Assembly: GCF_000314005.1 (NCBI RefSeq)
Contig: NZ_JH980292.1
Span: 507,410-571,409, forward strand
Reading direction: 5' to 3'
DNA length: 64,000 bases
Source: Spirulina subsalsa PCC 9445
Lineage (GTDB): Bacteria > Cyanobacteriota > Cyanobacteriia > Cyanobacteriales > Spirulinaceae
In this document: in pieces, positions 55,414 through 64,000 of the stretch
Position numbering within the stretch: position 1 is the stretch's first letter
Layout: every line of letters starts with the position of its first letter
Translations under genes and position numbers: made by a program
The notes under the pieces: model-generated
What the model saw: the letters and a program-made list of their open reading frames with translations, nothing else
Told to the model about the DNA's origin: nothing
Databases searched by the model: none

Positions 55414-56448
55414 ATGGCTAAAGCTTTAGATAAAATTAATCAAGAGTTGACGGCTTTAGATGAAAAGGTCGAAAGAGTTAATCAAGAAATACGCGGTCAG
55501 TATGCGGAGTATTCTGGGTTAATTGCCCAAACGGTTAAGCGGCAGTTGGTGACGTTATTTTATCAAATTAGCACCCATGTCTATCCTGAGAATTTTTTAA
55601 AGTTATCCCTCTCGGAACGGGAAAAGCTACAGCAGGCAATTCGAGATTTAGGGAAAACTGGGGGTCGTCTTTTTGGGGAAAATTTAGAAAATCCCCTAGA
55701 AGTTCCGCCGGAAAAAAAGGTAGATTTTCGCTCGGAAATTCTCAAGAAATTACCAATTACGCCGGAACAGTTGGAAAAGGTGCGGCAACATATTTTAAAG
55801 CGGAAAGATGCTGAGTCAGGAGGGAGGGAAAGCTCTAGCTCTGAGGAGTTTATTTTAATTGGTAAGTTGGAGGATGGGGAGGATTTGGAGTTGGAGCTTG
55901 AGTCGGACTCTCTGGATTCTGATCCTCTGGATTTTATGGAGGAGGAGGATGAGGAAGATGAGTTAATGGAGGAGGAGGATGATGATGATGATGAGGAAGA
56001 TGAGGAGGAGGAAATTTCCCATGCGTTGCTGATATTGGTGCGTTGGTTAAAGCAGGTGGAACGGGGTTTAAATCAGGCGCTCAAGCAATTATCTCAGGAG
56101 GGAAATCAACTTTTAATCCGGGCGCGGATTTTCCCTCCTCAAGTGCCGTCTAAGGTGTTGGAGGCGGCTATTCAAGCGGAGGAAGGGGGCGGAACCGGAA
56201 ATGCTCCGAATTTGCTAAATTTGTTGATTGAGGGAGGACGGGAGGACGTGGTTCCGGTGACGGCTTTACGCTTGCGTTTGTCTGAGTTGGAGTTTGGGGA
56301 TCCGATGTTGGCGCGATCGCGCAGTCGGATTCGGGAGTTAAGCGCCCAAGTGAAAACCCTCCATAAGCAGTACCAACAGTTACAACGGGAAAAGGCGATC
56401 GCAGAAGCTGAGGCCGCTTGGCGTGCGAGTTGGTATGAGGAGAATTGA
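55414..56448 (+). CDS. Acidic hypothetical protein upstream of recG
   Basis: A 344-residue protein starting MAKALDKINQELTALDEKVE, with coiled-coil-prone helices in the N- and C-terminal thirds (about 1-130 and 215-344) and a long acidic stretch (about 170-215, EEEDEEDELMEEEDDDDDEE). ATG 55414 is preferred to ATG 55360, as it starts the helical domain. It ends 10 bp before the recG start, so they form one unit. A conserved cyanobacterial protein of unknown role. Confidence 0.7.
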   Translation: MAKALDKINQELTALDEKVERVNQEIRGQYAEYSGLIAQTVKRQLVTLFYQISTHVYPENFLKLSLSEREKLQQAIRDLGKTGGRLFGENLENPLEVPPEKKVDFRSEILKKLPITPEQLEKVRQHILKRKDAESGGRESSSSEEFILIGKLEDGEDLELELESDSLDSDPLDFMEEEDEEDELMEEEDDDDDEEDEEEEISHALLILVRWLKQVERGLNQALKQLSQEGNQLLIRARIFPPQVPSKVLEAAIQAEEGGGTGNAPNLLNLLIEGGREDVVPVTALRLRLSELEFGDPMLARSRSRIRELSAQVKTLHKQYQQLQREKAIAEAEAAWRASWYEEN

Positions 56449-56458
56449 GACTGGAGAG

Positions 56459-58921
56459 ATGACGCAGATTCCGGACTGGTTACGTTTAAAAAAAGCCCTC
56501 ACGGTGGAGGCCGAGCGGGGTTTTCAGGATTTGCAAGGCAATCAGTACCGCTTTAGTGAGTTTATGACCCTCAGCTTGGGGGAAAGTTTGGCGGTGGGAA
56601 CCTCTGATCATCGTCGCCGTTGGCAGAGTTTGGCGCGGGAATTTGCCCGCTATCCCCAACTGGATCAAAGCCAACGGCAAGCGCTCATCGCCACAACTCG
56701 GCAGTTCCTCCACCAGTTCCAACAAGACCTAGAAGCCCCTCCTGAACCTCCCAAAACCCCAAATACCCGACCTCTGAGCCTCCGTGAGTCTCACAGACCC
56801 ACCTCCGATAACATTCCGCCCCTAGATGCACCCCTCAAGTCTTTGCCGGAAATTGAGCGTCGCCGGACGGGGGATGCTTTGCTGCGTTTGGGCTTATATA
56901 CGGTGCGGGATGCGCTGTTTTATTATCCGAGGGATCACCTTGACTATGCCCGACAGGTGAATATTGCCCAGTTGATGCCGGGGGAGACGGTGACGATTAT
57001 CGGCACGATTAAGAGTTGTTCTTGTTTTAGTAGTCCGAAAAATAAGAAATTGTCGATTCTGAATATTGTTATGCGCGATCGCACTGGACAGATTCGACTC
57101 AACCGTTTTTTTCATGGGGCTTATTTCGCCAATCGAGGCTGGCAGAAGCGTCACGAACTCCAGTATCCCCTGGGTGCGATCGCCGCCGCCTCCGGACTGG
57201 TCAAAAAGAATAAATACGGCCTCACCCTAGACAATCCCGAAATCGAGATCCTAGACAGTCCGGGAGGCAGCATTGAATCCCACAAAATTGGTCGCATTCT
57301 GCCCGTCTATCCCCTCACAGAAGGCGTTTCCGCCGATATTGTCCGCCAAGCCATTCTAGCCGCCCTCCCGGCCATTCAACACCTCAAGGATCCCCTCCCT
57401 CCTGTGATTCAAGATCAATATAGTTTAATCCCCCTACAACAAGCCCTCACTCATTTACATTTCCCCCCGGATCAAACCGCACTCAGTCAAGCCCGCCGTC
57501 GTCTTATTTTCGATGAATTTTTCTATTTACAACTCGGATTCTTACAACGTCGGCAACAAGAAAAACAACTTCACAACAGCGCCATTCTCGCCACTACCGG
57601 AGAACTGATTGAGCAACTGAAAAAAATTATTCCCTTTGAACTCACCAACGCTCAAAAACGGGTAATTAATGACATTTTAAACGACTTAAATTCATCCATC
57701 CCCATGAATCGACTGGTGCAGGGTGATGTCGGTTCAGGGAAAACCATCGTCGCCGTCTTTGCCATTTTAGCCGCCATTCAATCCGGTTATCAAGCCGCCT
57801 TAATGGCCCCGACAGAAGTTCTCGCCGAACAACATTATCGAAAATTAGTCAGTTGGTTTAATATCCTCTATCTTCCCATTGAACTACTCACCGGGTCTAC
57901 AGGAGTCCGTAAACGACGGGAAATTCATTCCCTCTTAGAGACAGGAGAACTCCCCCTTTTAGTAGGAACTCATGCCCTAATTGAAGATCCCATTCAATTT
58001 AGAAAACTGGGCTTAGTGGTCATTGACGAACAGCACCGTTTCGGCGTAGAACAGCGCGCCAAACTGTTAGCAAAAGGCACATCTCCCCACGTCCTCACCA
58101 TGACCGCCACCCCCATCCCCCGCACCCTTGCCCTCACCTTACACGGGGATTTAGATGTGTCCCAAATTGACGAACTCCCCCCCGGTAGACAACCGATTCA
58201 AACCACAATGTTAACGGCACGACAACGGCCCCAAGCTTACGAGTTAATCCGTCGAGAAATTGCCGCCGGGAGACAGGCTTATGTGATTTTCCCCCTGATT
58301 GAAGAGTCAGAAAAACTAGATGCTAGGGCGGCGGTTAAAGAACATAAACGGTTACAAGAGGTAATTTTTCCTGATTTAAAAGTAGGGTTATTACATGGTC
58401 GGATGAATTCGGCGGAAAAAGACGAAGTTTTAACCCAGTTTCGGGATAATGTGACCCAGATTATTGTATCTACCACAGTAATTGAGGTGGGGGTAGATGT
58501 TCCCAATGCCACCGTGATGATGATTGAAAATGCAGAACGTTTTGGACTGTCTCAATTGCACCAATTGCGGGGGAGAGTGGGGCGCGGTTCTCATCATTCC
58601 TATTGTTTATTAATGAATGGGGGCAAAAGTGCGGACTCTCAGCAAAGATTGAAGGTTTTAGAACAGTCTCAGGATGGTTTCTTTATCTCAGAAATGGATT
58701 TACGTTTACGGGGGCCGGGAGAGGTTTTAGGGAGACGACAATCGGGATTAGCGGATTTTGCCTTGGCTAGTTTAGTGGAAGATCAGGATGTGTTAAATTT
58801 GGCGCGGGATGCTGCCGAAAAGATGATTTTAGCCGATGAAAATTTAGAGGATTTTCCAGCCTTGCAGGAGGAGTTAGAAACCCGGTATCAAAAGATGATG
58901 GGCGGGTCAATTCTAACATGA
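56459..58921 (+). CDS. recG: ATP-dependent DNA helicase RecG
   Basis: An 820-residue helicase that regresses stalled replication forks and branch-migrates recombination intermediates. An N-terminal extension of about 130 residues precedes the wedge/OB domain (about 150-300, RDALFYYPRDHLDY). The motor has GDVGSGKT at 422-429, DEQHRFGVEQR at 523-533, MTATPIPRTLAL, STTVIEVGVDVPNAT and the QLRGRVGRG motif. It is complete. ATG 56459 is taken, since the upstream in-frame residues overlap the preceding gene. Confidence 0.95.
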   Translation: MTQIPDWLRLKKALTVEAERGFQDLQGNQYRFSEFMTLSLGESLAVGTSDHRRRWQSLAREFARYPQLDQSQRQALIATTRQFLHQFQQDLEAPPEPPKTPNTRPLSLRESHRPTSDNIPPLDAPLKSLPEIERRRTGDALLRLGLYTVRDALFYYPRDHLDYARQVNIAQLMPGETVTIIGTIKSCSCFSSPKNKKLSILNIVMRDRTGQIRLNRFFHGAYFANRGWQKRHELQYPLGAIAAASGLVKKNKYGLTLDNPEIEILDSPGGSIESHKIGRILPVYPLTEGVSADIVRQAILAALPAIQHLKDPLPPVIQDQYSLIPLQQALTHLHFPPDQTALSQARRRLIFDEFFYLQLGFLQRRQQEKQLHNSAILATTGELIEQLKKIIPFELTNAQKRVINDILNDLNSSIPMNRLVQGDVGSGKTIVAVFAILAAIQSGYQAALMAPTEVLAEQHYRKLVSWFNILYLPIELLTGSTGVRKRREIHSLLETGELPLLVGTHALIEDPIQFRKLGLVVIDEQHRFGVEQRAKLLAKGTSPHVLTMTATPIPRTLALTLHGDLDVSQIDELPPGRQPIQTTMLTARQRPQAYELIRREIAAGRQAYVIFPLIEESEKLDARAAVKEHKRLQEVIFPDLKVGLLHGRMNSAEKDEVLTQFRDNVTQIIVSTTVIEVGVDVPNATVMMIENAERFGLSQLHQLRGRVGRGSHHSYCLLMNGGKSADSQQRLKVLEQSQDGFFISEMDLRLRGPGEVLGRRQSGLADFALASLVEDQDVLNLARDAAEKMILADENLEDFPALQEELETRYQKMMGGSILT

Positions 58922-58992
58922 GGGGGGAGAGGTGAAGTCGGCTAGATCGGGAATGGTGCGCGATCGCTCCTGACCCACCATAACCGAATCGC

Positions 58993-58998
58993 TATAAT
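58993..58998 (+). promoter_or_regulatory. Candidate -10 box of the first Uma2 gene
   Basis: TATAAT lies about 30 bp before the ATG at 59029, with a CTGACC-type sequence about 16 bp further upstream. The same TATAAT with about 40 identical flanking bases recurs at 59726-59731 before the second copy. Confidence 0.4.
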
Positions 58999-59028
58999 CA
59001 AACTGTCCCCTCATCTCTGGTCGATACT

Positions 59029-59688
59029 ATGCAGATTCAATCTCCCATCTATCCACCTCTGGAAAATGGCGACCGTCTCAGCTACCGAGAATTTGAGCAA
59101 CGTTACGCCGCCATGCCGACGGGTCAGAAAGCCGAATTAATTGAAGGAGTCGTTTATATGGCCTCACCCCTGCGGTTTACCACCCATGCCAAACCCCACG
59201 CCGATTTAATCGGGTTACTTTGGACTTATAAAATGGCAACCCCAGGCACAGAAATAGGCATTGAACCCACCCTTCGCCTCGACTCAGACAACGAAGTTCA
59301 ACCGGACGGGGTGTTATTGATTCCGGAGGGAAGTTCTCAAATCACCTCAGAGGGGTATATTCAAGGCGCGCCGGAATTAGTAGTAGAAATTGCTGCCAGT
59401 AGTGCCGCCATTGATTTAGGGGATAAACAACGAGTTTATCGACGGAATGGGGTGCAAGAATATCTAGTGTGGCAAATCTTTGACCAGCGACTGGATTGGT
59501 TTTATTTGGAAGAGGGAGTTTATCAGTCTCTTGTTCCCAATGATCAGGGGATTTTGTGTAGTCGGGTGTTTCCCGGTTTATGGTTAAACGCAACGCAACT
59601 ATTACAAAATAACCTCGCGGCCGTTTTGGAAACCCTACAAGGGGGACTAGCCTCCCCAGAACATCAAGCCTTTATTCAACCGGATTAA
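59029..59688 (+). CDS. Uma2 (DUF820) family endonuclease, copy 1
   Basis: A 219-residue PD-(D/E)XK-like Uma2 protein, a family expanded in cyanobacteria. It has YELIEG-like sequence (AELIEGVVYMASP), the DNEVQPDGVLLIP motif, and APELVVEIAASSAAIDLGDK followed by the YRRNGVQEYLVW segment. The predicted nuclease residues are Asp in QPDG and Glu/Lys-like residues in ELVVEI and DK. It starts a tandem pair with 59762-60445; the duplicated unit includes about 45 bp upstream. Function in the cell unclear. Confidence 0.85.
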   Translation: MQIQSPIYPPLENGDRLSYREFEQRYAAMPTGQKAELIEGVVYMASPLRFTTHAKPHADLIGLLWTYKMATPGTEIGIEPTLRLDSDNEVQPDGVLLIPEGSSQITSEGYIQGAPELVVEIAASSAAIDLGDKQRVYRRNGVQEYLVWQIFDQRLDWFYLEEGVYQSLVPNDQGILCSRVFPGLWLNATQLLQNNLAAVLETLQGGLASPEHQAFIQPD

Positions 59689-59761
59689 AACAGAGGTTAG
59701 CCATAAATTGCCATGACCCCATCGCTATAATCAAACTGTCCCCTGATCTCTGGTCGATACT

Positions 59762-60445
59762 ATGCAGCTTCAATCTCCCATCTATCCACCTTTGGAAAAT
59801 GGCGATTCTCGTTCCGAGACGCTGCGCGAACGTCTCAGCTACCGAGAATTTGAGCAACGTTACGCCGCCATGCCGACGGGTCAGAAAGCCGAATTAATTG
59901 AAGGAGTTGTTTATATTGCCTCACCCCTGCGGTTTACCACCCATGCAGAACCCCACGGTCTGATCATCACCTGGTTAGGCGTTTACAAAGCCGCTACCCC
60001 CTCCACCGCAATGGGGATTGAACCCACCCTTCGCCTTGATTCCGACAACGAAGTTCAACCGGACGGGGTGTTATTGATTCCGGGGGGAAGTTCTCAAATC
60101 ACCTCAGAGGGGTATATTCAAGGCGCGCCGGAATTAGTAGTAGAAATTGCTGCCAGTAGTGCCGCCATTGATTTAGGGGATAAACAACGAGTTTATCGAC
60201 GGAATGGGGTGCAAGAATATCTAGTGTGGCAAATCTTTGACCAGCGACTGGATTGGTTTTATTTGGAGGAGGGGGTTTATCAGTCTCTTGCTCCCAATGA
60301 TCAGGGGATTTTGTGTAGTCGGGTGTTTCCGGGTTTATGGTTGAACGCAACGCAACTATTACAAAATAATCTCGCGGCCGTTTTGGAAACCCTACAAGGG
60401 GGACTAGCCTCCCCAGAACATCAAGCCTTTATTCAACCGGATTAA
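59762..60445 (+). CDS. Uma2 (DUF820) family endonuclease, copy 2 with in-frame palindrome
   Basis: A 227-residue Uma2 protein, nearly identical to copy 1 but with eight extra residues (SRSETLRE, 16-23) encoded by a palindromic insertion at 59806-59830. Differences between the copies are concentrated in residues about 55-100 of the central region, where the first has HADLIGLLWTYKMATPGTEI and the second an unrelated but parallel sequence. Key motifs (QPDGVLLIP, ELVVEI) are intact. The next gene starts 28 bp downstream. Confidence 0.85.
   Translation: MQLQSPIYPPLENGDSRSETLRERLSYREFEQRYAAMPTGQKAELIEGVVYIASPLRFTTHAEPHGLIITWLGVYKAATPSTAMGIEPTLRLDSDNEVQPDGVLLIPGGSSQITSEGYIQGAPELVVEIAASSAAIDLGDKQRVYRRNGVQEYLVWQIFDQRLDWFYLEEGVYQSLAPNDQGILCSRVFPGLWLNATQLLQNNLAAVLETLQGGLASPEHQAFIQPD
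59806..59830. repeat. Small dispersed palindrome inserted into Uma2 copy 2
   Basis: A 25-nt unit replaces one base of copy 1, for a net gain of 24 bp. With flanking bases it forms GAGACG...CGTCTC and GTTC...GAAC palindromes. It keeps the reading frame. Confidence 0.85.
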
Positions 60446-60473
60446 AACAGAGGTTAGAACAACTTAACGACTG

Positions 60474-60764
60474 ATGAATTTGCCAGAGCGACTGCAAGAG
60501 AAACGAGAGGAAATTTTGACATTAGCTGCCCAGTATGGAGCCAGCAATATTCGTGTTTTTGGCTCCGTGGCACGGGGGGAAGCCGATGCCGATAGTGATG
60601 TAGATTTTTTGGTGGAAATGCAGCCCGGACGCAGCTTGCTGGATATGGGTGGACTGCTGATGGAACTCCAAGAGTTACTAGGCTGTCGGGTTGATATTAT
60701 AACGGAGAAGGGGTTACGTCCTAGGATTCGCCAACAAGTCCTAGCGGAAGCGATACGGTTATGA
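60474..60764 (+). CDS. MNT-type nucleotidyltransferase (MntA-like antitoxin)
   Basis: A 96-residue minimal nucleotidyltransferase. The motif [20 protein letters not shown] contains the Gly-Ser signature and the Asp-X-Asp metal pair; a third acidic residue lies in RVDIITE. In MntA-HepT pairs this protein adenylylates and silences the HepT toxin. It overlaps the next gene by ATGA, as in such pairs, but that gene is not a full HepT. Confidence 0.85.
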   Translation: MNLPERLQEKREEILTLAAQYGASNIRVFGSVARGEADADSDVDFLVEMQPGRSLLDMGGLLMELQELLGCRVDIITEKGLRPRIRQQVLAEAIRL

Positions 60765-60958
60765 GAAGTGATCTCGAAAAGTTGCTGGATATGTTGGAAG
60801 CAATAGAACGCATTTATCAAGGGCGGTTTGAGGAATTGCAACGGGAAATTATGGTTGGTGTTGCTGCTTCCGAACGGGGTGAGGTTGTTGATGGGGAAAC
60901 AGTGTTCTGCCAACTGCAACAAAAGCTACAACAACGTGGCTATCAAGATGATTTATGA
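60761..60958 (+). pseudogene. HepT N-terminus joined to a ParD-like antitoxin C-terminus
   Basis: A 65-residue open frame. Residues 1-19 ([19 protein letters not shown]) look like the start of HepT toxins. From about residue 20 the sequence (ELQREIMVGVAASERGEVVD and GETVFCQLQQKL) looks like the C-terminus of a CopG/ParD-type antitoxin. HepT catalytic RX4-6H motif is absent. The join is in frame, so this may be a deletion fusion. It overlaps the previous gene and a short frame after it (ATGA). Confidence 0.6.
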
Positions 60959-61032
60959 CTAATATTTGTCGTTTTATCCCATCGCCTCGTTACCCTTTTC
61001 TCGGCTCCCCTACCCTCCGAGTTGCTGCTTGA
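60955..61032 (+). pseudogene. Truncated toxin N-terminus (ParE-like candidate)
   Basis: A 25-codon frame starting MTNICRFIPSPRYPFLGSP, overlapping the previous stop by ATGA, where a ParE partner would normally start after ParD. It stops within the adjacent opposite-strand Uma2 fragment. The family is inferred from position only. Confidence 0.3.
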
Positions 61033-61425
61033 GATCACGAATGGCTGCACTGGTATTTCTCTGATAGGCAATTTCTAAACATTGAGCAACGAGAGCAGCT
61101 GGGTTGACCGCCGGGAAATATTGGCTTTGGGATGTGATGCCGTATTCATTGCCCTGAAGTTGGTAAATCATCAGTTGCTGGTTCCGAAATAGCCAGACTT
61201 CTGGCACTTGATAGGGCAGATAATCCTGCACATCTGAGTAGCTGGTGATGTCAATTTCTAACACCAAATCTGGCGGGGGGTCATTGCGCCAATCAATCCG
61301 TTCTTTACCGGAAACCGCTTGCCAATGGTCAATAACGACGAGATAAATCTGTAGTAACTTTGTGTTGCCAGTCTTTGGGGAGAGTTTAGAGGTGTCGTGA
61401 ACACTGTTGGAAAATTCTTGTTTTA
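61010..61425 (-). pseudogene. Decayed Uma2 (DUF820) gene fragment
   Basis: The frame contains the C-terminal part of a Uma2 protein: RIDWRNDPPPDLVLEIDITS, then VPEVWLFRNQQLMIYQLQGN and LKQQLGG. No ATG lies before the homology, and upstream residues (IKQEFSNSVHDTSKLSPKT) do not resemble Uma2, so the N-terminal half is missing. It is opposite in strand to the two intact Uma2 genes and to their sequence family subgroup. A 5'-truncated pseudogene. Confidence 0.7.
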
Positions 61426-61437
61426 TTTAATTCTTGT

Positions 61438-63984
61438 TTATTCAGATAAAAGTTTAGAGCCTTTCTTTCTGTTACTATCACTGTGAGTAATTTGAAGATT
61501 CTCTATAGAATCTTCTCCACCTATGCTTAATGGTGTACTATGATCTACCTCAATATCATCTCCTATAAATAGAGGTGCTCCTGAAATAGCACAGCGATTA
61601 TCTTGTCCTCTAAGTTTTTCAAGCTTTTGAGGTTCAGAAAGCTGAATTTGTCTTGAGTTAATTTGATACTTTTTGTGAAAATCTTCAACTTTTGGTAAAA
61701 ATAGATCTTTTGTAAAATTTGAAGTATTTCTCAAATCATAAAAAATATTTTTTAAATCTCGTTTGATATCTAACCTATGAGATTTAACCATTTCAAGTCC
61801 AAGTGGGTTAAGAAGATACCAAAGAAGGTAAAAGTCTTGTTTTGTACGCCTAAATGAACGAACTTGTCTTTGCGCTTTAAATAGCAAATTGAGTTCATCA
61901 CCAAAGAACTTATCGAATTTTTCTTTACCTCCTTCAACATCTCTATCCAGTAAAATGATTTTTACTTTTTTTACAAAGCTTTCCACATTTTTGATACTTT
62001 TGAGAAAGTTCTTCTTGACTTCTTCATCTTCAAATTGAAGTAGCCTAGTGATGTCGTGCGATGAACCTATCCTTACATTTATTCGATTATTTTTATCATA
62101 AATGTACAAAGACTTCTTATCAGCATCCTTACTCTTAAGGTGCTGATACTCAAGGTATGCTAAGGATGTATAAAGTTCTTCATTTTCCATTCTATCTCTA
62201 TCATTACGGCTTTTGACAAGTTTGATATAAAACCATTCTCTATACTTATCAAGACTCTTTCTAATATTTTCAATAATGTCTCTATCCACCCAAGAATTCC
62301 ACATCTCGAAAGAATTCTCTCTAATTGGATATGGCTTGTTATTGAGTCTCACAAAAAGATCAACGGGATTAAAATCTGGATTGAGGCTTTCTTGAATTTC
62401 GACTACCAAAAGTTCAAAATCTAAAATCTTATCTTGTAAAGAAGGATCAAAATTTTTCAGATCGTTGTAGGTTTTGTTGTTTAAATCCTTGAGTATTTTT
62501 AATCCCTTTAAACGAAAGCTTGAGTTTTTACTGCTACATTGATGACCACTCTCATCCATATACTTTTGACCTATAAAACCTAAAATTGTTAGTAGACGTT
62601 GTTGTCCATCTATCACCTCTGAAACACCATCTTTACGCTTATAAATAAATATTGCTGGAAGGCTGATACCTAAAAGAATACTTTCAATAATTGAAGACGC
62701 TTTAGATATATTAATTACTTCTGTTCTTTGGTAAGAAGGACGAACAAGAAACATATTGCGATTCATCCCTCTCGCGATATCATCTATTGAAGTTCGTGAT
62801 GGTTCTGGCTTTGTTACTCTTAAAGATTCTAATTCACCGAGTTTAGTAATCGTATCATCTTTTTCACTTTTCCTGATGAGATTTAATTCATCCCTTGTCT
62901 TCTTGTCACCCTCTACATAGGCACGAAGATTTATATCAAGTTCCTGCTCAAATAACTTTGCCATAAATGAGAAACGTTCTTGAACCAAACTATAGTAATG
63001 AGAATCAATAAACTTATCATGATTATCTGAAATTGCACGACCTAAACGTTCAATAAAGTTGGGTGTATCCACTTGAGATAGATCTATTTGTTCCGCATCT
63101 AATACCTGAAGTCCCCATAACAAACATTCAAAAGCTGGTCGTTTTACACTTAAACTTTTTTCTGTAAATACCTGCTTCATCCGATGGACTAGACGAACTT
63201 TTTCTACAAATCTATTACATAAATCCTTTACATCTTCTACCTCGTTTGCCATATGTTCATACAATTTATCTAGCGTTTCAGTTCTATTGTTTCCCCATGA
63301 GTAATATCTAATAGGAAACTTGTGAAGAACTAAATACCTACGAATAAACTGTAGGATTCTTCCACTATCAGAAACTCTTTCACTCTCCTTCGGCAAGAAA
63401 AGGTCAGTAACCATATTGCAGAATTCAGAATCTTTTTTTACAAACTTCTTAAAATGTTGAAAAACTGAATCTGCATCATATAGAGCATTATCTATTTCTG
63501 GCTTCTTTAAAGGGGTTATACCAGAATTATATCTACCAAATATTTCTTTTTTAACTTTATCTTCCAGACTTGGATTGAGTCTAGGTTCGTTAACTATTTC
63601 AAATTCTATAATTCTAATTTTGGCATCAAGAAATAAATCAATTATACTTTTTGTTTCAGAACTAGCTTGTAAAGATTGATAAGTTGCTTTAGCGATCTGC
63701 TTTAGGGCAGCCAGACCATTCCTTGTCAATGAAAATTCATTTTCTTTAAAACGCTTTATTGTCTCAAATCTTTGCCTTCCATCAATTACTTCAATACGAG
63801 AGCCGTTGTTAAAAAATATAAGAGGAGGTATCTCAGTACCCAATAAAATACTTTCAATAAAGTAAGTCGCTTTATGATCATCCCATACATAATTTCTCTG
63901 GTAATAAGGCTTGTAATCGATTTTATTTAAACTGCGTAAACTAAATAGTGAGTCTATAGATTTTGAATAGGTTTCAATTTTCAA
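61438..63984 (-). CDS. Tandem DUF262-DUF262 protein with C-terminal HNH motif (candidate phage-defence nuclease)
   Basis: An approximately 848-residue protein, AT-rich compared with its neighbours. The first DUF262 domain (about 1-190) has YYQRNYVWDDHKATYFIESI and DGRQR at 68-72. The second (about 400-560) has PSYQRTEVI and DGQQR at 459-463, with ESILLG in both. The C-terminal HNH-like motif (about 795-848) has Cys798, DH at 814-815 (IEVDHSTPL), Asn829 and His834. DUF262 (ParB/sulfiredoxin-like) domains hydrolyse nucleotides in GmrSD/SspE defence proteins. A single chain with two such domains is uncommon. The TTG at 63984 is an assumed start; no stop occurs upstream, so the 5' end may lie outside the window. 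Confidence 0.75.
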   Translation of the reverse strand: MKIETYSKSIDSLFSLRSLNKIDYKPYYQRNYVWDDHKATYFIESILLGTEIPPLIFFNNGSRIEVIDGRQRFETIKRFKENEFSLTRNGLAALKQIAKATYQSLQASSETKSIIDLFLDAKIRIIEFEIVNEPRLNPSLEDKVKKEIFGRYNSGITPLKKPEIDNALYDADSVFQHFKKFVKKDSEFCNMVTDLFLPKESERVSDSGRILQFIRRYLVLHKFPIRYYSWGNNRTETLDKLYEHMANEVEDVKDLCNRFVEKVRLVHRMKQVFTEKSLSVKRPAFECLLWGLQVLDAEQIDLSQVDTPNFIERLGRAISDNHDKFIDSHYYSLVQERFSFMAKLFEQELDINLRAYVEGDKKTRDELNLIRKSEKDDTITKLGELESLRVTKPEPSRTSIDDIARGMNRNMFLVRPSYQRTEVINISKASSIIESILLGISLPAIFIYKRKDGVSEVIDGQQRLLTILGFIGQKYMDESGHQCSSKNSSFRLKGLKILKDLNNKTYNDLKNFDPSLQDKILDFELLVVEIQESLNPDFNPVDLFVRLNNKPYPIRENSFEMWNSWVDRDIIENIRKSLDKYREWFYIKLVKSRNDRDRMENEELYTSLAYLEYQHLKSKDADKKSLYIYDKNNRINVRIGSSHDITRLLQFEDEEVKKNFLKSIKNVESFVKKVKIILLDRDVEGGKEKFDKFFGDELNLLFKAQRQVRSFRRTKQDFYLLWYLLNPLGLEMVKSHRLDIKRDLKNIFYDLRNTSNFTKDLFLPKVEDFHKKYQINSRQIQLSEPQKLEKLRGQDNRCAISGAPLFIGDDIEVDHSTPLSIGGEDSIENLQITHSDSNRKKGSKLLSE

Positions 63985-64000
63985 GTGCGATGTGAAAATT

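Overview
The window is chromosomal DNA from a cyanobacterium. The evidence is the many GCGATCGC (HIP1) octamers, the atpB-atpC pair, a PSRP-3/Ycf65 gene, a cyanobacterial-type Mrp antiporter operon, a GAF-GGDEF-EAL protein with a bilin-type Cys-His motif, CHAT and DUF928 proteins, a PEP-CTERM surface protein, and short dispersed palindromes. The species cannot be fixed from sequence alone.

Layout. 0-4.6 kb: ATP synthase beta and epsilon, PSRP-3 on the opposite strand, a DUF2232 membrane protein overlapping a CobT-like gene. 4.6-10.6 kb: Mrp/Mnh cation-proton antiporter operon carrying a tandem duplication of the C-D segment; the first mrpC copy is reduced to its two ends. 10.7-18.7 kb: a 1741-residue hybrid histidine kinase and a GAF-GAF-GGDEF-EAL protein, both on the minus strand. 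19-22.9 kb: a glycolate oxidase GlcE-like gene, a sugar O-acetyltransferase, then a mobile-DNA patch made of a truncated RelE gene, a group II intron 3' end (domains V and VI) and an IsrB-type element (PLMP plus RuvC, no HNH) with a structured upstream segment that is probably its omega RNA. This element ends directly at the start of metH (22.9-26.5 kb).

26.5-43.6 kb: a cell-surface and signalling zone. It holds a TpsA-type exoprotein, a nonsense-broken xisI, a PEP-CTERM protein, a CHAT-CHASE2 protein, a DUF928 protein, a TPR-CHAT protein and a TpsB outer-membrane transporter. A roughly 260-bp IS200/IS605-like solo element, an aldose epimerase and a chemotaxis transducer follow. 43.6-58.9 kb: a winged-helix/Ig-like membrane protein, an alpha/beta hydrolase, a kinase-like protein lacking catalytic residues, a heptanucleotide repeat block, a thioredoxin, an aminotransferase, an FTR1 permease, rpsB-tsf, an acidic protein and recG.

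58.9-64 kb: an accessory island. It has two tandem Uma2 genes (one with a palindrome inserted in frame), an MntA-like nucleotidyltransferase, a short HepT/ParD-like hybrid gene, a decayed third Uma2 gene, and a markedly AT-rich gene for a protein with two DUF262 domains and a C-terminal HNH motif. That last gene is the best defence-system candidate. The IsrB locus, the double-DUF262-HNH gene and the kinase-like protein with a PPC domain deserve follow-up first.
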